Shown piece after piece: positions 1 to 10,743 of a stretch of DNA of 64,000 nucleotides. Within the stretch, counting starts at the first letter, position 1. Every line of letters begins with the position of its first letter. The stretch is from Pachyseris speciosa (taxonomy: Eukaryota; Cnidaria; Anthozoa; Scleractinia; Pachyseridae), in the NCBI GenBank assembly GCA_016490735.1, contig JAEMWC010000975.1, positions 1 through 64,000 on the forward strand, in the 5' to 3' direction. The notes below the pieces were generated by a model. That model ran no database searches, had not been told where the DNA came from, and worked only from the letters and a program-made list of their open reading frames with translations. The position numbers and the translations under genes were made by a program.

Positions 1-3000
1 ATCAGGAGCTTCTGTCACAGAAGCCATAGTGTTGTCCACAGAAGCCTGGACACAGTTGTCATCAGAAACTGCTTTCAAAGAAGCTCTAGTCTTGTCCACA
101 GAATCCTCGACACAGTTGTCATCAGTAGATTCTGTCACAGAAGCCGGAGGGTCATCCACATTGGCCTTGACACAGTTGTCATCAGGAGCTTCTGTCACAG
201 CCCATAGTGTTGTCCACTAGAAGCCTGGACACAGTTGGCATCAGGAGGTGCTTTCAAAGAAGCTGTAGTGTGTCCACAGAGTCCTGGACACAGTTGTCAT
301 CAGTAGATTTCTGTCACAGAAGCCGGAGGGTCATCCACATTGGCCTTGACACAGTTGTAATCAGGAGCTTCTGTCACAGAAGCCATAGTGTTGTCCACAG
401 AAGCCTGGACAGAGTTGTCATCAGGAGCTGCTGTCACAGAAGCTGTAGTGTTGTCCACAGAAGCCTGGACACAGTTGTCATCAGGAGCTGCTTTCTGAGA
501 AGCTGTAGTGTTGTCCACAGAGTCCTGGACACAGTTGTCATGAACAGATTCCGTCACAGAAGCCGGAGGGTCATCCACATTGGCCTTGACACAGTTGTCA
601 TCAGGAGCTTCTGTCACAGAAGCCATAGTGTTGTCCACAGAAGCCTGGACACAGTTGTCATCAGGAGCTGCTGTCACAGAAGCTGTAGTGTTGTCCACAG
701 AAGCCTGGACACAGTTGTCATCAGGAGCTGCTTTCTGAGAAGCTGTAGTGTTGTCCACAGAGTCCTGGACACAGTTGTCATCAACAGATTCTGTCACAGA
801 AGCCGGAGGGTCATCCACATTGGCCTTGACACAGTTGTCATCAGGAGCTTCTGTCACAGAAGCCATAGTGTTGTCCACGTAGGCCCGGACACAGTTGTCA
901 TCTGTTATCACAGACGCCTGAGTGTCATCCACAGAGACCTGGAAACTGTTGTCATCAGGAGCTGCTTTCAAAGAAGCTGTAGTGTTGTCCACAGAATCCT
1001 CGACACAGTTGTCATCAGTAGATTCTGTCACAGAAGCCGAAGGGTCATCCACATTGGCCTTGACACAGTTGTCATCAGGAGTTTTACTCACAGAAGCCAT
1101 AGTGTTGTCCACAGAAGCCTGGACACAGTTGTCATCAGGAGCTGCTTTCTGAGAAGCTGTAGTGTTGTCCACAGAGTCCTGGACACAGTTGTCATCAACT
1201 GATTCCGTCACAGAAGCCGGAGGGTCATCCACATTGGCCTTGACACAGTTGTCATCAGGAGCTTCTGTCACAGAAGCCATAGTGTTGTCCACAGAAGCCT
1301 GGACACAGTTGTCATCAGGAGCTGCTGTCACAGAAGCTGTAGTGTTGTCCACAGAAGCCTGGACACAGTTGTCATCAGGAGCTGCTTTCTGAGAAGCTGT
1401 AGTGTTGTCCACAGAGTCCTGGACACAGTTGTCATCAACAGATTCTGTCACAGAAGCCGGAGGGTCATCCACATTGGCCTTGACACAGTTGTCATCAGGA
1501 GCTTCTGTCACAGAAGCCATAGTGTTGTCCACGTAGGCCCGGACACAGTTGTCATCTGTTATCACAGACGCCTGAGTGTCATCCACAGAGACCTGGAAAC
1601 TGTTGTCATCAGGAGCTGCTTTCAAAGAAGCTGTAGTGTTGTCCACAGAATCCTCGACACAGTTGTCATCAGTAGATTCTGTCACAGAAGCCGAAGGGTC
1701 ATCCACATTGGCCTTGACACAGTTGTCATCAGGAGTTTTACTCACAGAAGCCATAGTGTTGTCCACAGAAGCCTGGACACAGTTGTCATCAGGAGCTGCT
1801 TTCTGAGAAGCTGTAGTGTTGTCCACAGAGTCCTGGACACAGTTGTCATCAACTGATTCCGTCACAGAAGCCGGAGGGTCATCCACATTGGCCTTGACAC
1901 AGTTGTCATCAGGAGCTTCTGTCACAGAAGCCATAGTGTTGTGCACAGAAGCCATGACACAGTTGGCATCAGGAGCTGCTTTCAAAGAAGCTGTAGTGTT
2001 GTCCACAGAGTCCTGGACACAGTTGTCATCAGTAGATTCTGTCACAGAAGCCGGAGGGTCATCCACATTGGCCTTGACACAGTTGTCATCAGGTACTTTT
2101 GTCACAGAAGCCATAGTGTTGTCCACAGAAGCCTGGACACAGTTGTCATCAGGAGCTGCTGTCACAGAAGCTGTAGTGTTGTCCACAGAAGCCTGGACAC
2201 AGTTGTCATCAGGAGCTGCTTTCTGAGAAGCTGTAGTGTTGTCCACAGAGTCCTGGACACAGTTGTCATCAACAGATTCTGTCACAGAAGCCGGAGGGTC
2301 ATCCACATTGGCCTTGACACAGTTGTCATTAGGAGCTTCTGTCACAGAAGCCATAGTGTTGTCCACAGAAGCCTGGACACAGTTGTCATCAGGAGCTGCT
2401 GTCACAGAAGCTGTAGTGTTGTCCACAGAAGCCTGGACACAGTTGTCATCAGGAGCTGCTTTCTGAGAAACTGTAGTGTTGTCCACAGAGTCCTGGACAC
2501 AGTTGTCATCAACAGATTCTGTCACAGAAGCCGGAGGGTCATCCACATTGGCCTTGACACAGTTGTCATCAGGAGCTTCTGTCACAGAAGCCATAGTGTT
2601 GTCCACAGAAGCCTGGACACAGTTGTCATCAGGAGCTGCTTTCTGAGAAGCTGTAGTGTTGTCCACAGAGTCCTGGACACAGTTGTTATCAACTGATTCT
2701 GTCACAGAAGCCGGAGGGTCATCCACATTGGCCTTGACACAGTTGTCATCAGGAGCTTCTGTCACAGAAGCCATAGTGTTGTGCACAGAAGCCATGACAC
2801 AGTTGGCATCAGGAGCTGCTTTCAAAGAAGCTGTAGTGTTGTCCACAGAGTCCTGGACACAGTTGTCATCAGTAGATTCTGTCACAGAAGCCGGAGGGTC
2901 ATCCACATTGGCCTTGACACAGTTGTCATCAGGTACTTTTGTCACAGAAGCCATAGTGTTGTCCACAGAAGCCTGGACACAGTTGTCATCAGGAGCTGCT

Positions 3001-3800
3001 GTCACAGAAGCTGTAGTGTTGTCCACAGAAGCCTGGACACAGTTGTCATCAGGAGCTGCTTTCTGAGAAGCTGTAGTGTTGTCCACAGAGTCCTGGACAC
3101 AGTTGTCATCAACAGATTCTGTCACAGAAGCCGGAGGGTCATCCACATTGGCCTTGACACAGTTGTCATCAGGAGCTTCTGTCACAGAAGCCATAGTGTT
3201 GTCCACAGAAGCCTGGACACAGTTGGCATCAGCACCTGCTGTCACAGAAGCTGTAGTGTTGTCCACAGAGGCCTGGACACAGTCGTGATCAGAAGCTGAT
3301 GTGACAGAAGCCGTAGTGTTGTCCACGGAGGCCTGGATACAGGTGTCAGCAGGAACAGCTGTCACAGAAACTGTAGTGTTGTCCACGGAGGCCTGGACGC
3401 AGTTGTCATCAGGACCTGGTGTGACAGAAGCCGTAGTGTTGTCCACAGAGTCCTGGACACAGTTGTCATCAGAAGCTGCTGGCACAGAAGCTCTAGTGCT
3501 GTCTACGTAGGCCTGGGCACAGTTGTCATTAGCAACTGCTATCACAGAAGCTGTAGTGTTGTCCACAGAGGCCTGGACACAGTTGTCATTGGCAGCTGCT
3601 GTCACAGACGCCGGAGTTTCATCCATAGAGGCCTGGACACAGTTGTCATCAGGAGCGGCTGTCACAGAGGCTTTAGTGTTGTCCACAGAGGCCTGGACAC
3701 AGTTGTCAGTAGCAGCTTCTGCCACAGAAGCCGGAGGCTCATCCACAGTGGTCTGAACGCAGTTGGCGTCAGCCGCTGGTGTGAAAGAAGCCGGAGAGCC
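1..3800. repeat. 60-bp tandem array with higher-order repeats (copy 1)
   Basis: The same 60-bp unit recurs about 63 times, with 'cacagttgtcatcagga' as the most constant part on the plus strand. There is higher-order structure. A block starting near 922 recurs 654 bp later at 1576; 654 is 11 units less 6 bp, because one unit is two codons short. A block starting near 1816 recurs 840 bp (14 units) later at 2656. Local unequal exchange of multi-unit blocks explains this better than single-unit slippage. Confidence 0.9.
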
Positions 3801-3878
3801 GTCCATGGAGGCCTTGACGCGGTTGTTGTCAGCTTCGTCAGCGTCAGGTTTACAGCTGGTCTCTCCGTTAATGATTGT
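1..3878 (-). CDS. 20-residue-repeat exon, gene copy 1 (partial, cut by left edge)
   Basis: Minus-strand exon with one long open frame, 3806 down to 300 (1168 codons), made almost wholly of 20-residue units close to DDNCVQASVDNTTASVTAAP, each with one Cys and often an Asn-Thr-Thr. The first in-frame Met is at 3806 (MDGSPASF). The frame is also open up to a good splice acceptor (TGTCTCTCAG) that would start the exon at 3878 in phase 0, so this may be an internal exon. Its paralogue ends at 40570 with the same boundary. Four small indels between about 197 and 310 end the frame near the window edge. By analogy with copy 2, exons encoding PAM2 motifs should lie to the left, outside the window. No known domain is seen in the repeats; a function for them is not claimed. 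Confidence 0.6.
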
Positions 3879-4668
3879 CTGAGAGACACGATTTTTACGT
3901 TTTAGTTAAATTATTCGGGAGGTTAAGCAAAGACGACGCCAAGAACGACGGTAATTCGCTCTGCTCATGCGTGTTACGGTTTTGTTAATTTTCTTTTCCG
4001 TCATTTGCAAAACAGGAGCGTGAAATGACCAAATTAAAGGTTTTGGAGAACGTGTTCGAAAGGCGGAGAATTTCTCGTCTGTTTTCTTTTCTTTCACGCC
4101 GTCCTCGTATCTTAGTTCCTGGAAAGTTTCTCCACAATTTTTTATGTTGAACAAGTTGGAATAATTACGAAAGAGTTACAATAAAGAGAAGTTATAATTT
4201 GATATTACGTTTTCGTTGACGCTACCGTCGTCGTTACTTTACGAGCCCGTTTATCGGTTCATTGGTGGCAGGTGAAGGTTGCCCTCTACGCCGCGCATTA
4301 AATTGTCATAATAAAAGTGACGATGTATTTAAGTTTGTCCTCTCTTTCAAATTTCATGCTCTCAGGTCAAAAAAGAACATTACTTTTACCCGAGGTTATT
4401 TTATCATGTCTTCCAGTTTAGAGACATTAAGTAACTCGTTTAGTTCATACCTGGGGGTCTTGAGTTAAGATTTTGTCAGCGTTGCTATCCGCATTGTCTT
4501 GTCTGACAAATAAAAGGAAAAGGAAAATTGCTTTAATAATATAAGTGGTGTCGTGTCGTAGTTTCCCTTTTCACTCTCGTATGCTTTGGTTACCTACCCT
4601 TGACAAAACAAACAAACCAAAAATGAAAAGGTAGAAACTTTGCATTTTTGTAAACCGGTAATGTGTCA
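3879..4668. other. upstream flank of repeat gene copy 1, no gene seen
   Basis: AT-rich sequence almost identical to 40571-41362 in copy 2. A minus-strand frame at 3906-4154 is broken in copy 2 by a lost T in 'cggttttgtt' and a lost ATG, so it is unlikely to be coding. An 'attggtgg' (inverted CCAAT) lies at about 4261. The stretch could hold the promoter or 5' exons of the repeat gene, but I cannot point to one. Confidence 0.5.
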
Positions 4669-5238
4669 GTCAATTCCAAAAGTGCCCATCTCTCCCCCGG
4701 GAATACCCCTGTGTATTTGATCCGAAATTTGCCCCGCACGGTGAGGCATTTGACTTTCGGCTAAACATAGGTCGGCGGTCGCCAGCTATAGGGTTTCGCG
4801 AAGGTTTCGCGTGTCTTTCGCGCGCAAATATTCATTCATTCAGCACGGGAGCCGCTTCGCTCCCCTTACTTCAAGATTCCGCGTAGGTTTTCCGTTGTTT
4901 ACTAAATGTACAGTTGATATGCCTTTATTCAAAGTTTGGAGTGCCGAGAAAAGAGATCGGAAAAGAGTAGTTTGGCGCACAATTTTTCGGATTTGGTTTG
5001 AAAAAGGTAAGCGGTTTTAGAATAAAATATTCATTATGAGCGGGGAGCGTGCCCAAATGCTTCATGCAACGAGTGATTTGCTATAGATTTACACTTGATT
5101 TGCCCTTTTGAGGCCCTGACAGAGGGGCATTTGACCGTCAAAACTGGAAACACAGCTGGGCATTTGATCAAACATGTTCAAAAAAGTTAAATGCCTGGGT
5201 GTTTGCCCGGGGTGGGGATGGGCACTTTTGGAATTGAC
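4669..5238. mobile_element. MITE with 22-bp perfect terminal inverted repeats
   Basis: The ends are perfect inverted repeats of 22 bp: the left begins GTCAATTCCAAAAGTGCCC at 4669-4690 and the right is its reverse complement at 5217-5238. Total length is 570 bp. No transposase frame is visible, so it is non-autonomous. No convincing target-site duplication is visible. The same element sits at the equivalent place in copy 2 (41363-41930), so it was present before the segmental duplication. Confidence 0.75.
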
Positions 5239-6092
5239 CGATACATAATCTTACAACCCTTAAAAAGTAAGGCCCTGAACACGCGCCGATTAATCCGTAA
5301 AAATGTCTTTCCTTGCTAATTCTTGTTTGCTCTTTTTAAAAACGTGCTAAAAGCGAGAAATTGTTGTGTTCAAACAACTTTCTTTCCTTACTAAAATCAT
5401 CTTTTTTGTAGTGCTTTAAACATCGCCAAGAAACTGGTCAGTTTTGGAAAAATCCTTAGGCCAAGAACATTGGCTCTTACATTCTGTACACCTAGAAACG
5501 TTAAAGCCAATTCATAGTTGTTGTTTTCTTTTCACGGCCCTGTGGATTTTTATTTTTTCTTTCAACCATTACTCGCGAAAAAATTGGACATGCCAAAAAT
5601 TAAAGGGCTTGATTGGAAAACACTGCATGAGGAATTACGAGAGCCTTTTTTAAATCCTATTCCAGACTTGGATAAAACAATTCAAAAGTTACCTGCAGTC
5701 CACAGTCATTGTATTTTCAACAACATTTTGAAATTTCCTCTTGATATAGTCTTTACATAAAATGTAAACTGTCCAGAGAAAGAACATCTCTCTGCACTGC
5801 AAATTTTTCAACTAAAATTATTTACGTCACAAACGCCATAATCATTTTATTCGTCACAGGGAATTAAAATACTGCGCCCGCGATTTTACTGATCATCGTT
5901 GAATTTTTAAAGGAATTGCTTTTCAAATTCGCATCTGTAAATTTGTTTAATGAGTCGTGAAGGGGAGAGCTGAAACTATAGACAGTACGTAAGCAGTGAG
6001 ATCTTTTTATCTGTCTGCTTATTTTAAATTTCTTCGCAGCGCGCGCTTGGGTTTGTTCAAGTTCATTTGTGCACAAAATCTATACGTTATTA
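5239..6092. other. non-coding spacer, duplicated in copy 2
   Basis: AT-rich sequence matching 41931-42786. It differs by a few substitutions and one or two single-base indels, and its short frames are not kept between the copies (for example 5444-5653 is altered by an extra C in copy 2). I see no gene here. Confidence 0.5.
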
Positions 6093-6416
6093 AGCCGCGG
6101 CTACACGAGCGATTTTTTGCTTGCGATGGTGATGCGATTTTTTGTAAAATTGTCGCGTCGCCGGCGCGCGATGAAAATCACCCGTGTAGCTACCTTCGCA
6201 CAGGTGATGCGACAGCTCAAAAAATCGCAGAAAAAGAATCGCGAAAAGTTAAACTCATTCAATTTCTCGCGATTTTTTTCTTGCGACTTTTTACCTGTTG
6301 CGTTGCCAGTTCAAGGGTGGCTACACTTGCGATTTTCATCGCGCACTGGTGACGCGACAAAATTGAAAAAATCGCATCACCGGCGCGAGCGAAAAATCGC
6401 TCGTGTAGCCGCGGCT
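6093..6416. mobile_element. PIF/Harbinger-type MITE with TTA target duplication
   Basis: A 324-bp element bounded by perfect 25-bp inverted repeats that begin AGCCGCGGCTACACGAGCGA. It is flanked by TTA at 6090-6092 and 6417-6419. Copy 2 has the unoccupied site 'acgttattagtatgat' with one TTA at about 42782, so the boundaries and the 3-bp duplication are directly shown. A 3-bp TWA duplication is characteristic of PIF/Harbinger elements. The interior has repeats of 'gcgattttt' and no long frame, so it depends on a transposase elsewhere. It inserted after the segmental duplication. Confidence 0.85.
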
Positions 6417-6608
6417 TTAGTATGATAGGGGCGTAGCTACCTGTACGCACCGTACGCACGTGCGTACCTGAAAAGTTGAAAAAGCAAATGTATAAAAGAT
6501 AATTTTTTGTCAGTAAAAAACACAATTTGCTTAGTTTTATTTATTTAACTTTGCTTATTTCTTTGATGTGTTGTTGATAAAGCAACAGACGGTATTTTTC
6601 AACACAAA

Positions 6609-6842
6609 ATGTCTATTTCCAGAGAGGAGCGACCTGACTCATTGGTGGACCGAATGATCCAGACAAGGCGGGAAAAAAGCGATCAGAAAGCAAGCGGGAT
6701 GGTTAAGAGCGAACGCCTTGGATCGGCCCGCCTTCGCTCTGCTAAGCTTTCCATGGCCAAAGAATCAATTACAGATTGTTACTTTGCCATCAGCACTGAC
6801 AAAATGACAGAGCAGAAAGAAGAAACTAAAGTAAAGCTTTAG
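6609..6842 (+). CDS. small charged 77-aa ORF, possible gene (copy 1)
   Basis: A short frame beginning MSISREERPDSL, rich in Arg, Lys, Ser and Glu, with no family recognised. A TATA-like TATAAAAG lies at 6491-6498, about 110 bp upstream of the ATG. The frame is kept intact in copy 2 (42975-43208) with one visible residue change and a stop at the same codon, although the bases after the last codon differ. The copies are so alike that this alone does not prove selection. It could be a real small protein or chance. Confidence 0.25.
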   Translation: MSISREERPDSLVDRMIQTRREKSDQKASGMVKSERLGSARLRSAKLSMAKESITDCYFAISTDKMTEQKEETKVKL

Positions 6843-6885
6843 CTAGTAGCGTGAAGAGGCTCAAGACGGAGCGCTATGTCACTTG

Positions 6886-8065
6886 GTAGGTAGGTTTATT
6901 TCAACAAATACATGGCAGCCCTCTAAGGGGCTGAATTGCGTATTTACAGTAATTGTAATAGAATATCTAATAATACGACAAATGTAAGAATAATAATAAG
7001 CCTAAAAGTGAAATTGAATACTGTAGAATGATAAAAACTATTATCAAAATTAATAAAACTATATTTATATAATATCATGCTCAATACAAGATTTCATTAA
7101 AAATGTATCCCTGAATCTATTTGTTTTCCACCTTGGTGTTTCAAACCGCCTGCATCGTCTTAGAGAATAAGACGACTTGTGGGCTGAAGGTAAAAGATTT
7201 CTTAGCTGGTTACTCTTATCATTTAAGATAGAATTAAAAGTCTTCTTACAGATATTTTCATTGTAACGTTCAATACTTGGTAATTCAGTGCTGACTAAAG
7301 CATCGCTGTAGTCTATCCCCGGGAAAATAATAGCCAGTGCCCTTTTCTGGACACGCTCCAGTTCCGTCTTGAGATACAATGGCGGCGAGTAATAGAACAC
7401 CGGTACCGCATAGCTAAGTACAGATCGAATGCACGTGCAATAGAATAATACTAATTCACTTGTCGGGAGTCTCGCCCTCTTCAGCTGCACCAGAAAATAC
7501 AAACGCTTAGAGGCCTTTTTTACAACATCTCTTACATGCCCATTCCATGACAGATCATCACTGATGGTAACCCCAAGGAGTTTTGCAGACTTTACGGTCT
7601 CTACACCTTTCCCATTAACTATGATTGGAGGAAACGCCTGCTTCTGTTTACTGAAAGTAATTCGAAGCTCTTTACATTTATCATTATTCAGTTGTACTCT
7701 ATTTTCAGAGGACCATTCCATTACACGGTCAGCTATCCTTTGCGAAATACTTGCCTTCTCTTTGATGACAACCTCTGAGGTCGTAGTGTCATCGACGTAT
7801 TTCCACATTTCGGCATTTATGCCACTACTTGCTTCAAGATCATTAATAAGCACGAGAAATAACCACGGCCTTAACTTTGTTCCTTGTGGGACGCCCGATG
7901 GAACTGACTCCCACTCGGAAAAACAACCCTTCGCAAGTTTAATTCGCTGAGAACGACCCGATAAGAAATCTATGATCCAATTTATTATCTGTTTGGGTAT
8001 GTCCAAGACAGTCAGCTTCCTAACTAAAATGTCATGATTTATAAGATCAAAAGCCTTCCTATAGT
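6886..8065 (-). mobile_element. 5'-truncated non-LTR retrotransposon in copy 1
   Basis: A minus-strand insertion defined by the empty site in copy 2 at 43247/43248. Its 3' end lies at the left and has a short CCTA-type tail. TAGGTAG is found at 6887-6893 and again at 8067-8073 and is the likely target duplication. The 5' part, with the endonuclease and the start of the RT, is missing, the usual outcome of incomplete target-primed reverse transcription. It inserted after the segmental duplication. Confidence 0.85.
7065..8065 (-). pseudogene. reverse transcriptase C-terminal fragment
   Basis: An open frame of 313 codons from the Met at 8006, readable back to the truncation point as RKAFDLINHDILVRKL. 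RT motifs are seen in order: SGVPQGTKLRPWLF, the catalytic YVDD, and LLGVTISDDLSWNGHV, followed by the thumb and C-terminal region. The fingers are incomplete and there is no endonuclease, so it cannot work alone. The frame is open to a stop at 7065, which suggests a recent insertion. CR1/L2-like by motif; the clade is an inference. Confidence 0.8.
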
Positions 8066-9404
8066 CTAGGTAGTCCTCGCTATCCGTGATATAACTTCAA
8101 AAACATGAGAAAATCGACTGTAATGAGGTCATTTCAGAATTTATTGGAAAGGAAGACATGCACAGAAGATTAGCTCTGTGCCTGTAACGGAAAACCAGTT
8201 ATAACTTCTATGAAAGCTATGGGCAGTTATATTTTACACAGTTCAAGACTTTGATTTATTGTTCTTGGAGATGGACACATGTTCAAATTGACGGGGTTTT
8301 GTTTTGTAAATTTACAAAAAAAAGCCTGGTGTGGACTGCGGATCCAAGAATGGTTCAATTCGGGAGGATTCGGTCGACTCCCCTAAAATTAATAGTTTGA
8401 TAAAACCGTGTAGCACACATGTCATAAGTAAACATTTTGGAAATTTTTGAAAATGTGCTAGAAATTAGTTTTAAACGCCAGACGTTTCGAGGCTGCTGCC
8501 TCTTCCTCAGTGGCAAATGCGTAATTATATCCTCTAAGATTAAGGCGTTAATTATAACGTCTAAAAACTTGCAGTTGCCACAAAACTCTGGTGAAAATAT
8601 TAAAATAACGTAAAGCATTGAAAGCAATAGAGCATGTCGTTCAAAGCAGCAAATTTAGCGTTTGGATCTACATAATATGAAAATAACTTACCGATGTCGA
8701 CATACCTGATACATCAGCGCTAAGATAAGCTTTGGTGTGCTTATTGCTAGGATTAGCTTCTTGTTTCTTCATCTTTTAATCAAGCAATAAGTTGCATATA
8801 AACGCCGGTAAAGCAAGCCTGTTCAGCCTCAACTCAATATTGCTCATGTCAAATCACTTTTATTCAGTTGCCCCTGAGAAAGCTGGAAATCGCATTTCCG
8901 AGGACTAATATTTCAAAATTTCCCGGGGGAGCATGCCTCAGACAACCCCTAGAAACCCCGCCTTCAGCGGTCGTATAATCGAACCCCCTTCAAATGAATC
9001 CTAGATCCGGCCCCGAAAGATACAGACAGTTATATTTTACATAACCTCAGGATTTGGGTCTATAGTTCATGGAGATGTAACCATGTACAACGTACACATT
9101 GATTGTCTTTTTTTAGATTTCTAAGAAGCGCTAACTTAAATGAAACGTAACTAGGATTCAATTAAGGATGTATAGGTGCTTTTACAAGGAAAACAATCCT
9201 GGCAATGTGCAATGTGTTACAAGCGAAGCACTTCAATAAACTCAAAAAAGCAACGCAGAATTTCACGACTTAGGTAATATTTCATGGGCAAGGAAGAATG
9301 CATACGCTTACAACATATTGTGGAGGGGGTGGTGGTGGGGGGGGGGGGGGGAGTGTGCGTACCTGTGAAAAATCCTGGTTACGCCCCTGTATGAATAAAT
9401 CTAC
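8066..9404. other. non-coding spacer with a poly-G tract
   Basis: Matches 43248-44582 in copy 2 with few changes. I see no gene. The 8355-8627 minus frame is kept in copy 2 but has no protein-like features. A G-rich tract at about 9321-9351 could form a G-quadruplex; its length and sequence differ in copy 2 (about 44504-44537), as expected for slippage. Confidence 0.5.
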
Positions 9405-10480
9405 TAGCGTTCTGTCACGAATGCCGCTCTCTGATTGGCTGCGCTACTCACTATCCTGTTTTGGTATAAATCTACTGCGTTCTATCACGAATGCCGTTCT
9501 CTGATTGGCTACGCTACTCGCTATCTATACTGTGATCGATAGTGAGTAGCGGTTGTCTACAAAATGGCGGCTGCTTCTTCGCGTTTTCCAAGTGTCTGCG
9601 AGGAGGATTTAGATAATTTACTTGCTTAGTTTTGAACGACTAGTAGATTTATACTAAAACAATTAGATTGTTCGCTCTCGATTTCTCTTCGTGATAACTA
9701 ATTCTGGCTGAGCCCTCATCAGCTATCACGCGCTAGAAATCTCAAGCTCATATTCATAATCTATATAGTTGTTAAGTAGAAAGTGATTAACAACTGCAGG
9801 ATCTATAACATGTTTAGTATAAATGTACTAGCGTTCTATCACGAACGCCGTTCTCTGTTTGGCTACGCTACTCGCTATCTATTTAAAAAATAGATTCCAT
9901 GTTGCCGTGCGTCTGTTCAGTAATAGATCACAGATGACGTCAAAATGTGGTAAAAACAAAGAAGTGGCACACGAGCCGCAGGCGAGTGTGTCACTGATGT
10001 TTTTACCACATTTTGACGTCTTCTGTGATCTATTACTGAACAGATGCACGGCAACATGGAATTTAATGGTTTTATATAATAAAGAAACAAAATGCAAGCG
10101 AAAAACTTGTTTATTTTCACATTTCTGGAAAAAAGTGGGTCGTGATGACGCAATCTGTGCATCTGTCCTCTAATAGATCATAGCTAAGAACCAATCACAA
10201 CGCGCGAACTATTCACCTTATTATATAATCTGTGATAGATAGTGAGTAGCGGTTGTCAGGAAAGTGGCGGCCGCTTCTTCGCGTTTTTGAAGTGTTGGCG
10301 AGGAGGATTTAGATAATTTACTTGTTTAGTTCTGAACGACTAGTAGATTTATACTAAAACAATTAGATTATTCGCTCTCGATTTCTATGCGTGATAGCTG
10401 ATTCGGGCTGCGCCCTCATCAACCATCACGCGATGGAAATCTCGAGCTCATAATCTAATTGTTAATTATTCTAATGCATT
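9405..10480. repeat. composite dispersed repeat (CCAAT-rich) holding a long hairpin
   Basis: Two related blocks, about 9540-9690 and 10232-10390, share 'tagtgagtagcggttgtc', 'gatttagataatttacttg' and 'gaacgactagtagatttata'. A reverse-orientation copy of the family lies at about 60665-60975. The blocks contain several 'ctgattggct' CCAAT boxes. Between them sits the hairpin at 9898-10059. The whole is present in copy 2 (44583-45655). It is probably a non-autonomous element family; I could not assign a class. Confidence 0.6.
9898..10059. repeat. long hairpin, arms about 61 bp (copy 1)
   Basis: Left arm 9898-9958 begins CCATGTTGCCGTGCGTCTGT and pairs with the right arm at 9998-10059 with about two mismatches. 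The loop is about 40 bp and contains 'ccgcaggcgagtgtgtcac'. The same hairpin occurs at 45080-45242 (segmental copy) and, as a separate insertion, at 62517-62677. Confidence 0.85.
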
Positions 10481-10743
10481 TTTGTTTGAAAATAAGTTCA
10501 ATCTATGGTTCAATTTTAAGCGTTTCGCCCCTTTCGTTCACACGAAAACCGGTCGAACCGCAGTTTGAGTAAATGGGAGGAAAAATTCCCAAGTGAAAAT
10601 TAGGAGGATTATGCAAAAGGAGATAAAAGCAAATTTAGTGGAACATGCATATTTCATCATGAAATTTCGTTTGGGTATTTTAGTCTCCCTTTCAAGAAGG
10701 CCTGTATTTTTTCAATCCACAGAAGTGTCAGTGTGGTATGTTA

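Noticed and set aside
29..3756. Plus-strand frames over the 60-bp array (up to 331 codons)
   Set aside because: 60 bp is a multiple of 3, so opposite frames stay open too. The minus frame runs 1168 codons and fits the splice sites; the plus frames are fragmented.
1..3800. CRISPR-like array
   Set aside because: Contiguous 60-bp units with no unique spacers, in a spliced eukaryotic gene; the same holds for the 34-bp array.
3906..4154. 82-codon minus frame as a first exon of the repeat gene
   Set aside because: In copy 2 the frame is broken by a 1-bp loss and the late ATG is ACG.
4811..5020. 69-codon frame kept in both copies
   Set aside because: It lies inside the MITE, and both copies are nearly identical by recent duplication, so its survival means little.
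9859..10173. Overlapping frames on both strands in the hairpin region
   Set aside because: Mirror-image frames made by the inverted repeat.
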